The notes: generated by a model from the letters alone, not told the origin. DNA of 64,000 bases from Cupriavidus pinatubonensis (GCF_019602855.1 NZ_CP080767.1:682001-746000); one strand, 5' to 3'; shown: positions 7,755 through 16,163, counted from the stretch's first letter. Program-made: numbers and translations.

Positions 7755-8537
7755 ATGAGCGGTATTGTGCTTTTCGCCGTCGAGGGCACGACGGCCACCG
7801 TCACGCTGTCGCATTCGGGCAAGCTCAACGCGATATCGGCGCAGATGTGGCAGGCGCTGGCCGACGGCTTTACGCGGCTGTCGGCCGATACTTCGCTGCG
7901 CTGCGTGGTGGTGCGCGGCGCCGACGGCAATTTTGCCGCTGGCGCCGACATTGCCGAGTTTCCAGTGGTGCGTGGCGATGAGGCTGCGGTACGCCGCTAC
8001 CACATGGAAATCATCGCTCCGGCGCTGCAAGCCATTGCCAATTGCCGGCACCCGACCGTTGCGAAGATCGAGGGCGTATGTGTCGGTGGTGGACTGGAGA
8101 TCGCCTGCCATTGTGACCTGCGCATCGCTGCGGATAACAGCCGCTTCGGAGTGCCGATCAACCGGCTCGGTTTCCCGATGGCGCCGGGCGAACTGCAAGG
8201 CCTGCTGGCGCTCGCCGGTCGCGCCGTCGCTCTCGAGATCCTGCTTGAGGGCCGTGTCTTCGATGCAGCCGAAGCACGCGACAAAGGCCTGCTGACACGC
8301 GTTGTGCCGGCTGGCGCACTGGCGGCGGAAGTCGACGCCGCCGTGCGCCGCATCACGGCCGGTGCCCCGGCCGCGGCGCGCATCAACAAGGCCACGATCC
8401 GGCGGCTTTCGCCGCAGCCGCAACCGCTGAATGCCGAGGAGCTCGACGCGCACTTTGCCTATGCCGAAGGCGGAGACCATGCCGAGGGCGTGGCCGCGTT
8501 CCTTGCGCGCCGGCCGCCGCAATTCGAAGGGAAGTAG
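7755..8537 (+). CDS. Enoyl-CoA hydratase/isomerase (crotonase) family protein with one catalytic Glu missing
   Basis: A 260-residue crotonase-fold protein. The oxyanion-hole segments are present: 'AAGADIAEF' around residues 61-69 and 'GGGLEIACHCDLRIA' around 111-125. Glu115 aligns with catalytic Glu144 of rat mitochondrial enoyl-CoA hydratase. The second catalytic glutamate (rat Glu164, in 'FGQPEILLG') is replaced by Ile135 in 'FGVPINRLG'. The protein may therefore not be a true hydratase; crotonase relatives lacking one glutamate act as isomerases, decarboxylases or thioesterases. It starts three bases after the Bug receptor gene and lies before the malonyl-CoA synthetase gene, so a side role in malonyl-CoA or acyl-CoA handling is plausible. 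Confidence 0.88.
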   Translation: MSGIVLFAVEGTTATVTLSHSGKLNAISAQMWQALADGFTRLSADTSLRCVVVRGADGNFAAGADIAEFPVVRGDEAAVRRYHMEIIAPALQAIANCRHPTVAKIEGVCVGGGLEIACHCDLRIAADNSRFGVPINRLGFPMAPGELQGLLALAGRAVALEILLEGRVFDAAEARDKGLLTRVVPAGALAAEVDAAVRRITAGAPAAARINKATIRRLSPQPQPLNAEELDAHFAYAEGGDHAEGVAAFLARRPPQFEGK

Positions 8538-8629
8538 CGCATTTCGTTGCCAGATTTCCCGATTACAATCGTCCATCGCTCACACGCGCCCGGAGCCCGG
8601 ATCCGGAAGCTACCGTCTTCATCCGCACC

Positions 8630-10183
8630 ATGAACGCCAATCTGTTCGCACTGTTCGAAACCCGCTTTCCCGCCGACCGTACCGCCTGCTGCATCGAAAC
8701 GCACGACGGCCTGTACTACAGCTGGGACGACCTTGACCGCGCCACCGCCAAGCTCGCGAACCTGCTGGCCGGCCTCGGCCTGCCCGAAGGCGCACGCGTG
8801 GCCGTGCAGGTGGAAAAATCGCCCGAAGCGCTGTTCCTGTACCTGGCCACGCTGCGCGCGGGCTATGTCTACCTGCCGTTGAACACGGCGTACCAGGAAG
8901 CGGAGATCGACTACTTCATCGGCAATGCCGAGCCGTCGGTGGTCGTCTGCAGCAGCAAGAATTTCGCCTGGGTGTCGAAGGTGGCATTCCGCCACGGCAC
9001 CAGCTATGTCTTCACGCTCGACGAAGACCGATCGGGCTCGCTGCTGTCGCGCGCCGCGGCCCGGCCCGATACGTTCGAGACCGTGCAGCGCACGGAAGAT
9101 GACCTCGCGGCCATCCTCTATACCTCCGGCACCACGGGCCGCAGCAAAGGCGCGATGCTCACGCATGGCAACCTGTCGGCCAACGCGCAGACGCTGCACG
9201 AATACTGGGGCTGGCGCAGCGACGACGTGCTGCTGCACATGCTGCCGATCTTCCACGTGCACGGCCTGTTCGTGGCGTCGCACGGTGCGCTGCTGGCTGG
9301 TGCCAAGATGATCTGGGCGCCGAAGCTCGACATGGCGCAGGTGCTCAAATTCCTGCCGCGTTCCACGGTGATGATGGGCGTGCCGACTTACTATGTGCGC
9401 ATGCTGCAGGAGCCGCGCTTTGACGACGACACCTGCCGCCGCATGCGGCTGTTTGTGTCGGGCTCGGCACCGCTGCTGCTCGAAACATTCGAGGAATTCC
9501 GCAAGCGCACGGGCCACACGATCCTCGAGCGCTACGGCATGAGCGAGACCGTGATGCTGGTTTCCAATCCGTACGACAGCGCGCTTGGAGAGCGCATCGG
9601 TGGCACGGTCGGCGTGCCGCTGCCGGGCGTGTCGGTGCGCGTGGTCGATGGCGAAGGCAAGCCCAGCGCGATCGGCGAGATCGGCAATATCGAGGTCAAG
9701 GGCCCGAACGTGTTCAAGGGCTACTGGCGCATGCCTGAGAAGACGAAGGAAGAATTCACGTCGGATGGCTGGTTCAAGACCGGCGACGTGGGCCGTTTCG
9801 GCGGCGCGATCGTCAGTCAGGCGGGCGAGCGTCCGGTGCCTGACAACTACGTGACCATCGTCGGCCGCAGCAAGGACCTGATCATTTCCGGCGGCTACAA
9901 CGTGTATCCGAAGGAAATCGAGAGCTTTATCGACGAGATGCCGGGCGTGGCGGAAAGCGCGGTGATCGGCGTGCCGCATGCCGACTTCGGCGAGGCTGTG
10001 GTGGCGGTCGTGGTGAAGAAGCCAGGTGTCGACCTGGATGAGACCGAGCTGATCGGCACGCTCAAGGGCCGCATCGCCAACTTCAAGGTGCCCAAGCGCG
10101 TCCACGTGGTGGAAGAGCTGCCGCGCAACACGATGGGCAAGGTGCAGAAGAACGTGCTGCGGCAGCAGTTCGCCGCACTCTGA
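8630..10183 (+). CDS. matB: Malonyl-CoA synthetase (malonate--CoA ligase)
   Basis: A 517-residue acyl-adenylate-forming enzyme that activates malonate to malonyl-CoA with ATP. It shows the AMP/ATP loop 'YTSGTTGRSKG' at 164-174, 'YGMSETVML' in the adenylation core, the hinge 'GWFKTGDVGRF', 'KDLIISGGYNVYPKEIE' and the C-terminal catalytic Lys504 in 'NTMGKVQKN'. Length and motif set fit MatB, and the neighbouring malonyl-CoA decarboxylase makes malonate the likely substrate. A 92-bp gap separates it from the crotonase gene; a TACAAT hexamer at 8564-8569 could be the -10 of an internal promoter, but I see no good -35. A hairpin terminator follows the stop. Confidence 0.92.
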   Translation: MNANLFALFETRFPADRTACCIETHDGLYYSWDDLDRATAKLANLLAGLGLPEGARVAVQVEKSPEALFLYLATLRAGYVYLPLNTAYQEAEIDYFIGNAEPSVVVCSSKNFAWVSKVAFRHGTSYVFTLDEDRSGSLLSRAAARPDTFETVQRTEDDLAAILYTSGTTGRSKGAMLTHGNLSANAQTLHEYWGWRSDDVLLHMLPIFHVHGLFVASHGALLAGAKMIWAPKLDMAQVLKFLPRSTVMMGVPTYYVRMLQEPRFDDDTCRRMRLFVSGSAPLLLETFEEFRKRTGHTILERYGMSETVMLVSNPYDSALGERIGGTVGVPLPGVSVRVVDGEGKPSAIGEIGNIEVKGPNVFKGYWRMPEKTKEEFTSDGWFKTGDVGRFGGAIVSQAGERPVPDNYVTIVGRSKDLIISGGYNVYPKEIESFIDEMPGVAESAVIGVPHADFGEAVVAVVVKKPGVDLDETELIGTLKGRIANFKVPKRVHVVEELPRNTMGKVQKNVLRQQFAAL

Positions 10184-10194
10184 ACGTCGACTTG

Positions 10195-10222
10195 ACGGCC
10201 AGCCCGAGCGGCTGGCCGTTTT
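10195..10222 (+). terminator. Intrinsic terminator after the malonate operon
   Basis: ACGGCCAGCC (10195-10204) pairs with GGCTGGCCGT (10210-10219), a 10-bp stem with a five-base loop, followed by TTTTCGTCTT. It sits between the convergent matB and SIMPL-domain genes. Confidence 0.85.
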
Positions 10223-10226
10223 CGTC

Positions 10227-10931
10227 TTACTTCAGCATTTGCACCGACCCATTCACCGACACGGTGACCTGCGTCTTGCCGCCCTCGACGGGCACCGGTG
10301 CAGCGGAATCCGACATCATGGCCTTGGCCGCACCATACATGCGCGGCATTGGCGGTACCACGCCGCTCTCGTTCACATTGACTTCGCGGATCGTATAGCT
10401 GCTGTAGCCGAACAGCTTGGACGTGGCCTGCGCCTTGTCGCGGAACGAACTGACGGCCTGCTCGGTGAGCTTGCCTTCCGCAGCCAGGCGCGCTTCGCGC
10501 GACAGCGAGAACGCAATGCCCTGCACCTGCATCTGGTTCGCAAGGTCGCCAGCCAGCTTTGATACGGCGGCGAAGTCGCGCGATTGCAGGATGACTTCCG
10601 AACGGCCGCGCCATGTGCTGATGCGGCCGTTGCGGTCGGTGGTCGGACGGATCGTGAAGCCGCCCGATTCGGCCTGCACGCCCGGCGTACGCTTGGCCTG
10701 GTTGATCACGGCTTGCGTGCGGGTTGAAAGCTGCGACGAGATCGCGCCCGGCTCCGCGCCTTCCTGCTCTGCAGCCAGCGTCAGGTGCACGACATCAGTC
10801 GGCACTTCGGTCACGGCCTGCGCGGACAGTGCCAGCACGCCGGACGGCACCTCGGCATGGCCTGGCATGCCCTGTGCGGACGCGGCCAGCGCGGACGTGC
10901 CAAGCAGGGTGGCGGCAAGCAGTTGTTTCAT
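10227..10931 (-). CDS. SIMPL-domain (DUF541) periplasmic protein
   Basis: A 234-residue secreted protein with a clear signal peptide (MKQLLAATLLGTSALAASAQ) followed by one SIMPL/DUF541 domain. Family features include 'GVLALSAQAVTEVPTDVVHL' near the mature N-terminus, 'VQAESGGFTIRPTTDRNGRI' in the middle and 'EQAVSSFRDKAQATSKLFGY' towards the end. Proteins of this family (E. coli YggE and relatives) are linked to oxidative-stress tolerance, without a defined reaction. It is convergent with matB across a terminator and about 120 bp downstream of the TauE/SafE gene on the same strand. Confidence 0.88.
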   Translation of the reverse strand: MKQLLAATLLGTSALAASAQGMPGHAEVPSGVLALSAQAVTEVPTDVVHLTLAAEQEGAEPGAISSQLSTRTQAVINQAKRTPGVQAESGGFTIRPTTDRNGRISTWRGRSEVILQSRDFAAVSKLAGDLANQMQVQGIAFSLSREARLAAEGKLTEQAVSSFRDKAQATSKLFGYSSYTIREVNVNESGVVPPMPRMYGAAKAMMSDSAAPVPVEGGKTQVTVSVNGSVQMLK

Positions 10932-11052
10932 CTTGTTCTCCCGGTCAAAGTGATGGGTATGAGACGCGAACTGCCTGCAATCGTTCCCGGTGCGATGGAT
11001 GCCGGTGCATCGTCGGTGTATCGGGAAATTGCAGCCCCGTGTGTGGGCGGCT

Positions 11053-11865
11053 TCAGAAGGCGTTCCAGGCCTTCCACATCATGTAGCTCGCCAGGCAGAG
11101 CAGCAACACCGCAAACGCTTTCCTGAGCTGGCCCACGTCCATCCGGTGCGCGGTGCGCGCGCCCAGCGGCGCTGTCAGCACGCTGGCCACCGCAATGGCG
11201 ACCAGCGCAGGCAGGTAGATATAGCCAAGCGATCCGGCCGGCAGGCCCGGCTGCTGCCATCCGCTCCAGATGTAGCCGACCACGCTGGCGACCGCGATCG
11301 GAAAGCCCAGAGCCGCCGATGTAGCCACGGCGTTGTGGATCGGCACGTTGCACCAGGTCATGAACGGCACGGAGACGAAGGCGCCGCCGGCGCCGACCAG
11401 GCTGGAAAGGAACCCGATCGCTGACCCCGCGCCCACCATGCCCGGCACGCCCGGCAATTGCCGGCTCGGCGCGGGCTTCCGGCTGCGCAGCATCTGCAGT
11501 GCGGAAAAACCGACGAAGCAGGCGAACGCGAGCGACAACCAACTCGTCTTGAGTGCCGCGAACACCTTGCCGCCGCCGATCATGCCGCCGAGCAGGATCC
11601 CCGGCGCCAGCGAAAGCACGATCGGCCAGCGCACCGCACCGCGCTTGTGGTGGGCGCGCACCGATGACAGTGACGTGAAAAGGATTGTGCCCATCGACGT
11701 GGCGATGGCCATATGGACGATCGCTTCGCCGGAAAAGCCGAGACTCGTGAACAGCAGCGTGAGGAAGGGCACCATCATCATGCCGCCGCCCACGCCGAGC
11801 AGGCCGGCACAGAAGCCGGTAAAGGCGCCCAGCGCAAGCAGGGCGGGAATCAGGGCAAGGCTCAT
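11053..11865 (-). CDS. TauE/SafE (TSUP) family membrane transporter
   Basis: A 270-residue protein with about eight hydrophobic helices, typical of the TauE/SafE sulfite/organic-anion exporter family. The two family half-repeats begin at 'GAFTGFCAGLLGVGGGMMMV' near the N-terminus and 'IGFLSSLVGAGGAFVSVPFM' near the middle; both carry the G-x-G-G-A/G motif. Family members export or take up sulfite, sulfoacetate, taurine or related anions, and the substrate here cannot be read from sequence. It sits between the EVE-domain gene and the SIMPL gene in the same direction. Confidence 0.9.
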   Translation of the reverse strand: MSLALIPALLALGAFTGFCAGLLGVGGGMMMVPFLTLLFTSLGFSGEAIVHMAIATSMGTILFTSLSSVRAHHKRGAVRWPIVLSLAPGILLGGMIGGGKVFAALKTSWLSLAFACFVGFSALQMLRSRKPAPSRQLPGVPGMVGAGSAIGFLSSLVGAGGAFVSVPFMTWCNVPIHNAVATSAALGFPIAVASVVGYIWSGWQQPGLPAGSLGYIYLPALVAIAVASVLTAPLGARTAHRMDVGQLRKAFAVLLLCLASYMMWKAWNAF

Positions 11866-11941
11866 GGAACAGGAAGCGTCGCGTCGCTTGTGGTTGTCGT
11901 TATGGATGCGAAGGCCGTCGGGGCGGCCGTGGCCCTGACGG

Positions 11942-12445
11942 TCAGCCCATCAGCCGCGTGGTGATGAAACGCCATTCAGCCGCCGTGACCGGCGTGATAG
12001 ACAGCCGGTTGCCGCGCCGCAGGACGACCATGTCGGCCAGTTCTTCGTGCGCGCGCAGTTCGGACAGCGGAATCAGCGCGCTCTTGCGCACGTACTTGAC
12101 GTCGACGAGCTGCCAGCGCGGTTCGTCCGGCTTCGATGCGGCGTCGTAATAGTGGCTCTTCGGATCGAACTGGGTCGGGTCGGGGTAGGGTTGCGAGCAG
12201 ACCTCGGCAAGCCCCGCAATGCCCGGTTCGGGACAGGAGGAGTGATAGAACAGCACGCCGTCGCCGATGCGCATGACGTCGCGCATGAAGTTTCGTGCCT
12301 GGTAATTGCGCACGCCGGTCCACGGCAATGTCCCGTCTTTCGCTAGGGTATCGATGCTGGCCTCGTCCGGTTCGGACTTCATCAGCCAGTACTGGCGGGC
12401 ACGTGCGGGCGCTTTTTCTGTGCGGCTGTTCTCGGCGCGGCTCAT
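11942..12445 (-). CDS. EVE-domain protein
   Basis: A 167-residue protein made almost entirely of an EVE domain, a PUA-like fold that reads modified bases in DNA or RNA. Family hallmarks are 'YWLMKSEPDEASID' near residue 18, 'WTGVRNYQARNFMRDVM', 'GVLFYHSSCPEPGIAGLAEV' and 'YVRKSALIPLSELR'. The start at 12445 begins a protein of normal family length; the open frame extends upstream through the terminator and 6S-like RNA region only by chance. It lies downstream of a hairpin terminator on the same strand. The exact ligand is unknown. Confidence 0.92.
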   Translation of the reverse strand: MSRAENSRTEKAPARARQYWLMKSEPDEASIDTLAKDGTLPWTGVRNYQARNFMRDVMRIGDGVLFYHSSCPEPGIAGLAEVCSQPYPDPTQFDPKSHYYDAASKPDEPRWQLVDVKYVRKSALIPLSELRAHEELADMVVLRRGNRLSITPVTAAEWRFITTRLMG

Positions 12446-12508
12446 GGCAGTCGGGGGTGCGGGCGTTGGCGACACGCGCTGCACGCGCGACGCGGCAGCG
12501 CACGGCAA

Positions 12509-12545
12509 GAAAAAAGGCGGTGGTCTGTTAAACCACCGCCTTTTT
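12509..12545 (-). terminator. Intrinsic terminator at the end of the 6S-like RNA
   Basis: Read on the minus strand, GGCGGTGGT (complement of 12532-12540) pairs with ACCACCGCC (complement of 12516-12524) across a seven-base loop, followed by a T-run opposite the A-run at 12510-12515. It also has a short T-run on the plus strand, so it may work both ways. Confidence 0.85.
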
Positions 12546-12680
12546 GAGGGGTCCCCGCCTCGGCCGTTGGGTCGGCATCCTGAACCCAAGTGAGGTTCAG
12601 AGTGGCTGCGGAAGTCGTATTTCGGGTACATCACCCACTCAGGGAGTCCAAGCCAGGCCCAGACTATGAGTGCGGCGACG
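12546..12680 (-). ncRNA. ssrS: Probable 6S RNA (SsrS)
   Basis: On the minus strand this stretch folds like 6S RNA. The closing stem pairs a GCCUGGCUUGG segment (about 12648-12658) with CCAACGGCCGAGGC. An internal bubble contains CUCCCUGAG, close to the E. coli CCCCUGAG. A terminal stem pairs GAGUGG with CCACUC, and a 3' bubble hairpin with UGAACC and GGGUUCA arms matches E. coli CUUGAACC/GGGUUCAAG. It ends in an intrinsic terminator and lies downstream of zapA, the usual neighbour of ssrS in proteobacteria. It appears shorter than the 184-nt E. coli RNA, and its 5' end is only estimated. Confidence 0.55.
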
Positions 12681-12769
12681 CGCTCGCCCATACAACATGA
12701 TCCCGCACCATGCGATGCATATCGGTTCAAGGAGTTTATGACCCTTGCGAACCAGGCAGGGAAACTGTC

Positions 12770-12838
12770 AAACGTCTGACGCTCCTAACATCCCGACGTG
12801 ACCAAAAACCGGATCCGCGGGCGGGATGTCAGACGTTT
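12770..12838. repeat. Inverted repeat upstream of the 6S-like RNA
   Basis: AAACGTCTGAC (12770-12780) is the exact reverse complement of GTCAGACGTTT (12828-12838). Inside it, CATCCCG (12789-12795) is complementary to CGGGATG (12822-12828). Each arm is also followed by a similar tail (CGCTCCTAAC and CCGTTTCTAAC), so inverted and direct symmetry are mixed. It lies between zapA and the 6S-like RNA and may control or terminate transcription there. Confidence 0.5.
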
Positions 12839-13020
12839 GCCGTTTCTAACTAGGATGGGATGAGAACGGCGGCCAGGCGCGATAACCCGGCCATTTTGCT
12901 GCACGTCTGTGGTGCCTCGTGCAGTCTGGCTACACTATACACCTCGTCCTCATGCATACCAAGCCCACCCGGCCACGTCGTTACATTTTGCACGACAGCG
13001 CACATGCGCGCGGCCCGCGC

Positions 13021-13362
13021 TCAGTTCGTCTGTGCCGGCGTCCCCGTGCCGACATGCGCGTATTGCCGCAGCGCTTCGTCGGCGCGCTCGTTGAGTTCGC
13101 GGATGCGCGCGCGGATGGCATCGACGGGGATCGCCCCGTCCGACTGCTGCTTGCGCTGCAGGGCCAGCAGGTCCGATGCGATGGTGATCGCCGCCATCAC
13201 TGCAACGCGTTCCACACCCTTGGCCGAGGCGTTGTTGCGCAGCTTGTTCATCTGCGTGTCCACCAGCGCGACAGCTTCCAGCAGCGCGGCCTCGTTCTCG
13301 GGCGCGATCGCGAAGCGGTAGGGCTGGCCCGCGATGTTCACTTCGACTTGCTTGTTGCTCAT
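13021..13362 (-). CDS. zapA: Cell division protein ZapA
   Basis: A 113-residue ZapA-family protein that binds and bundles FtsZ filaments at the division ring. The N-terminal globular part ('NKQVEVNIAGQPYRFAI') and the following helix ('EAALLEAVALVDTQMNKLRN') match the family, and a coiled-coil dimer/tetramer helix follows ('AIRARIRELNERADEALRQY'). Length is typical. Its start overlaps by four bases the stop of the upstream ZapB-like gene, so the two are translationally coupled. The 6S-like RNA follows downstream on the same strand. Confidence 0.93.
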   Translation of the reverse strand: MSNKQVEVNIAGQPYRFAIAPENEAALLEAVALVDTQMNKLRNNASAKGVERVAVMAAITIASDLLALQRKQQSDGAIPVDAIRARIRELNERADEALRQYAHVGTGTPAQTN

Positions 13363-13697
13363 GCGTGTTCTCCGGAGGCCTTGTGCGCGGCGTCGCCCGG
13401 GGCCGCAGATCCGGCGCCTTCGTCCAGCAGGTCGAGCTGGCGCGAATCGCTAGCGGTGGGCAGCTTGTCGAGGATGGACTGGATGCGCAGTTGCGCTTCC
13501 TCGATCTTGATGTTGAGCAGTTCGCGGTCGGCGGCCATGGCTTCGCGTTCGCTGCGCAACTGCGTGGCTTCGCCTTGCAGGCGCGCGATTTCGTCGCGCA
13601 GCCGCTGGTTCTCCGCCGCCAGGGTGTCCGCGTGATGGAGCACGCGCCCGATCTTGGCGGCCAGCTGTTCGAGTTCGTTAAGCATAGGGCCTGTCAT
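13359..13697 (-). CDS. Small coiled-coil protein, ZapB-like (TIGR02449-type)
   Basis: A 112-residue protein dominated by a heptad-rich coiled coil from about residue 5 to 75 ('LAAENQRLRDEIARLQGEA', 'REAMAADRELLNIKIEEAQ'), with a short Asp/Ala-rich tail. It is translationally coupled to zapA by an ATGA overlap, which points to a partner role in Z-ring assembly, like ZapB in enterobacteria; direct orthology with ZapB is not shown. The start could be the ATG at 13697 or the one at 13685; neither has a strong ribosome site. The much longer open frame upstream runs through the B12 control region and is not credible. Confidence 0.8.
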   Translation of the reverse strand: MTGPMLNELEQLAAKIGRVLHHADTLAAENQRLRDEIARLQGEATQLRSEREAMAADRELLNIKIEEAQLRIQSILDKLPTASDSRQLDLLDEGAGSAAPGDAAHKASGEHA

Positions 13698-13881
13698 GGT
13701 GAATGGTGTCAGGTATCGCGATTCTAGCCGAAGCGTCGTCGCGCACAATGAGAGGCAAGGCGGGTGTGACTGCCATGGCGCCCGGAAGTTGCACGCTTCT
13801 GCGCCGAAAACGGCGTTTGCGCCCGGTTTGCGGCCCGTTTGTGCGTCGTCAAGCGCGGTCCGGCCCGCATGGACTCGCGCA

Positions 13882-13910
13882 TTGACTCGATTAGGGAAAC
13901 TGCCTACACT
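13882..13910 (+). promoter_or_regulatory. Sigma-70-type promoter of the B12 operon
   Basis: TTGACT at 13882-13887 and TACACT at 13905-13910 are separated by exactly 17 bp. A start near 13917 would place the transcript's 5' end at the beginning of the cobalamin riboswitch. Confidence 0.7.
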
Positions 13911-13921
13911 CGCGCACGTTC

Positions 13922-14139
13922 CAGGTGCTCGCCATCCGCCCAAGGCAGATTGGCAGTTCAACGGGAAACAGGGAGCCGCGGCCGACGAACAGCTCGGCCA
14001 GGCCAACCTGTGCTGCCCCCGCAACGGTAAGCGGCCGCGATGCCTGCCCACACGGCGTCGCAGGGCTGGCCAATCGCCACTGAACCTCACGCGTTCGGGA
14101 AGGCGGCCAGTCCCGAGCCGCCAGCCCGGATACCGGCCT
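13922..14139 (+). promoter_or_regulatory. Cobalamin riboswitch upstream of btuB
   Basis: The leader contains the ordered landmarks of the adenosylcobalamin aptamer: AGGTGC near 13923, GGGAAACAGGG near 13964, a 'CTGCCCCCGCAACGGTAA' core near 14012, GCCACTG near 14075, CGGGAAGGC near 14098 and the B12 box AGCCCGGATACCGGCCT ending near 14139. About 90 bases separate it from the btuB start, room for a hairpin that hides the ribosome site. It should shut off the downstream uptake and synthesis operon when cobalamin is plentiful. The opposing operon at 21089-24663 has no such element. Confidence 0.95.
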
Positions 14140-14228
14140 GAACGCGGGCTGCCGCCCCTGCGCGGCACGCCTCATCGCCACATGGCCCGCGGGGGAACGG
14201 GCCCGGCCGTCCTATCCATTCCTGCATC

Positions 14229-16145
14229 ATGCGTTCATCGCTTTACAGGTCGTACCGTCCGGCACTGCCGACGGTGCGTCCGTCCGTAGCTGCCGTCCTG
14301 GCTGCCGTGTCTTCCCTTGTCCTGAATCCCGCCTTGGCCCAGACCGAGACTGGCAGTGGGTCTCAACCGGTTGCCGGTACCGCCGCTGCGACACAACTGC
14401 CGCCGGTGGTGGTCACCTCGACCCGCACGGCACAGCCGTTGACCGAGGCGCTGCCGCATACCACGGTGGTGACGCAGGAGGATATCGTCAACTCGCAAGC
14501 GCCGGACCTGCGCACGCTGCTGCGCAACCAGGCCGGTGTGGAGCTGACCGCCAACGGCGGCATGGGCTCGAACACGTCGATATTCATGCGCGGCGCCAAC
14601 TCCAACCAGACGCTGATTCTGATCGACGGCGCGCGCGTCTCGTCGGTCAGCAGCGGCACCGCTCAGCTAGCCAACATCCTGCCTGACCAGATCGACCACA
14701 TCGAAGTGGTGCGGGGCAACGTGTCGGCGCTGTACGGCTCGGATGCGATCGGCGGCGTGGTGCAGATTTTCACCAAGAGCGGCGCGGGCCAGGCCCCGGC
14801 GGCGAACGCGCAGGTCGAGTACGGCAGCAACAATACGCGCCAAGGGACGGTTGGCTATGGCGGCCAGATCGGCGACACCTCGTTCAACGTTACGGGTTCT
14901 GCGTTCAAGACCGACGGATTTTCGTCGATCAACACGAAGCAGGCGCCGCGCGCTAACCCGAACGACAATCCGTACGAGAACCAGAGCGTATCGGCGCAAG
15001 TCAAGCACCGCTTCACGCCGGACTGGGATGCGGGCATGGCCGGCTACTACTCGAAGAGCAAGCTGTCGTATGACAGCAGCTTCGGCCGCCCGACCGACGA
15101 CAACCGCAGCAACAGCGAGCTGTACACGGTGTCGGCATTCGTCAACGGCAAGGTGCTGCCGGACTGGGCCACGCATTTCAAGCTTGCACAGAGCGAGGAC
15201 CGCAGCGAAAACTTCCTCAACGGTGCCAACAACGGCACCTTCAACACGCGTAACCGCCAGTTCAACTGGCAGAACGAATACGCGCTGGCGCCGACCCACA
15301 CGCTGCTGTTCGGTACCGACTACCTGCAGCAAGAGCTCGATTCGAACTCGTACGGCGCGCCGTCGCGCAATGTGTTCTCGGTGTTCGGTGGCTATGACGG
15401 GCGCTTTGGCAAGCACCAGATCCAGCTCAACGGGCGCAACGACCACTATTCGGACTTCGGCAACCAGGGCAGCTTCTTTGCGGGCTATGGCTACAACGTG
15501 ACCGACGCGCTCAAGCTGATCGCCAATGTCAGCAATGCTTTCCGTGCGCCAACGTTCAACGAGCTGTATTTCCCGGGCTTCGGCAATCCGAACCTGAACC
15601 CCGAGCGCGCCAAGTCGGCGGAAGTCGGCGTGCAGTACAACACGCCGCAAACCGGCCTGCTGCGCGTGACGACGTTCGAGACCCGCTACGACGACCTGAT
15701 CGTCAACGTCACGCAGCCCAACGGCCTGCTGGCGCCGACCAACGTCAACAAGGCGAAGGTGCAGGGCATCGAGGCGTCCTGGCGTGCGTCGCTTTGGGGT
15801 ACCGATGTGGGCGCGAGCGTGACGTTCCAGAACCCGGTTGACGAACAGACCGACACGCAGCTGCTGCGCCGCGCGCGCCGCCATGCCGCGTTCGACGTGG
15901 GCCGCAATTTCGGCAACTGGCGTTTCGGCGGCGAATGGCTGCTGTCCTCGTCGCGCCTGGATACGGGCTCGCGCACGCTGGGCGGATACGGTATCGTCAA
16001 CCTCAACGCGCGCTACAACATCGACAAGCAATGGTTCGTCGCTGCCCGGGTCGAGAACCTGTTCGACAAGAACTACCAGCTGGTCTACCCCTACAACACG
16101 CAGGGCCGGGCCGGCTATATCACGCTGGGCTGGCGCCAGAAATGA
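14229..16145 (+). CDS. btuB: TonB-dependent outer-membrane cobalamin receptor (BtuB-like)
   Basis: A 638-residue outer-membrane receptor. A signal peptide runs to about residue 38 (ending 'NPALAQ'). A TonB-box-like 'LPPVVVTSTRT' follows near residue 57. The plug domain ('DLRTLLRNQAGVELTANGG', 'SNQTLILIDGARVS', 'IDHIEVVRGNVSALYGSDAI') precedes a 22-strand barrel that includes 'NAFRAPTFNELYFPGFGNPN' and 'NLNPERAKSAEVG'. The riboswitch in its leader, the btuC- and btuD-like genes after it and its length all fit vitamin B12 uptake driven by TonB. The C-terminus ends GWRQK rather than in the usual aromatic residue. It is the first gene of the riboswitch-controlled operon. Confidence 0.92.
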   Translation: MRSSLYRSYRPALPTVRPSVAAVLAAVSSLVLNPALAQTETGSGSQPVAGTAAATQLPPVVVTSTRTAQPLTEALPHTTVVTQEDIVNSQAPDLRTLLRNQAGVELTANGGMGSNTSIFMRGANSNQTLILIDGARVSSVSSGTAQLANILPDQIDHIEVVRGNVSALYGSDAIGGVVQIFTKSGAGQAPAANAQVEYGSNNTRQGTVGYGGQIGDTSFNVTGSAFKTDGFSSINTKQAPRANPNDNPYENQSVSAQVKHRFTPDWDAGMAGYYSKSKLSYDSSFGRPTDDNRSNSELYTVSAFVNGKVLPDWATHFKLAQSEDRSENFLNGANNGTFNTRNRQFNWQNEYALAPTHTLLFGTDYLQQELDSNSYGAPSRNVFSVFGGYDGRFGKHQIQLNGRNDHYSDFGNQGSFFAGYGYNVTDALKLIANVSNAFRAPTFNELYFPGFGNPNLNPERAKSAEVGVQYNTPQTGLLRVTTFETRYDDLIVNVTQPNGLLAPTNVNKAKVQGIEASWRASLWGTDVGASVTFQNPVDEQTDTQLLRRARRHAAFDVGRNFGNWRFGGEWLLSSSRLDTGSRTLGGYGIVNLNARYNIDKQWFVAARVENLFDKNYQLVYPYNTQGRAGYITLGWRQK

Positions 16146-16163
16146 CGGGCGGTGTGGCGCGCC

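Noticed and set aside
12860..13321. Plus-strand frames over the zapA region
   Set aside because: They are antisense to zapA and its upstream partner, which have clear family matches.
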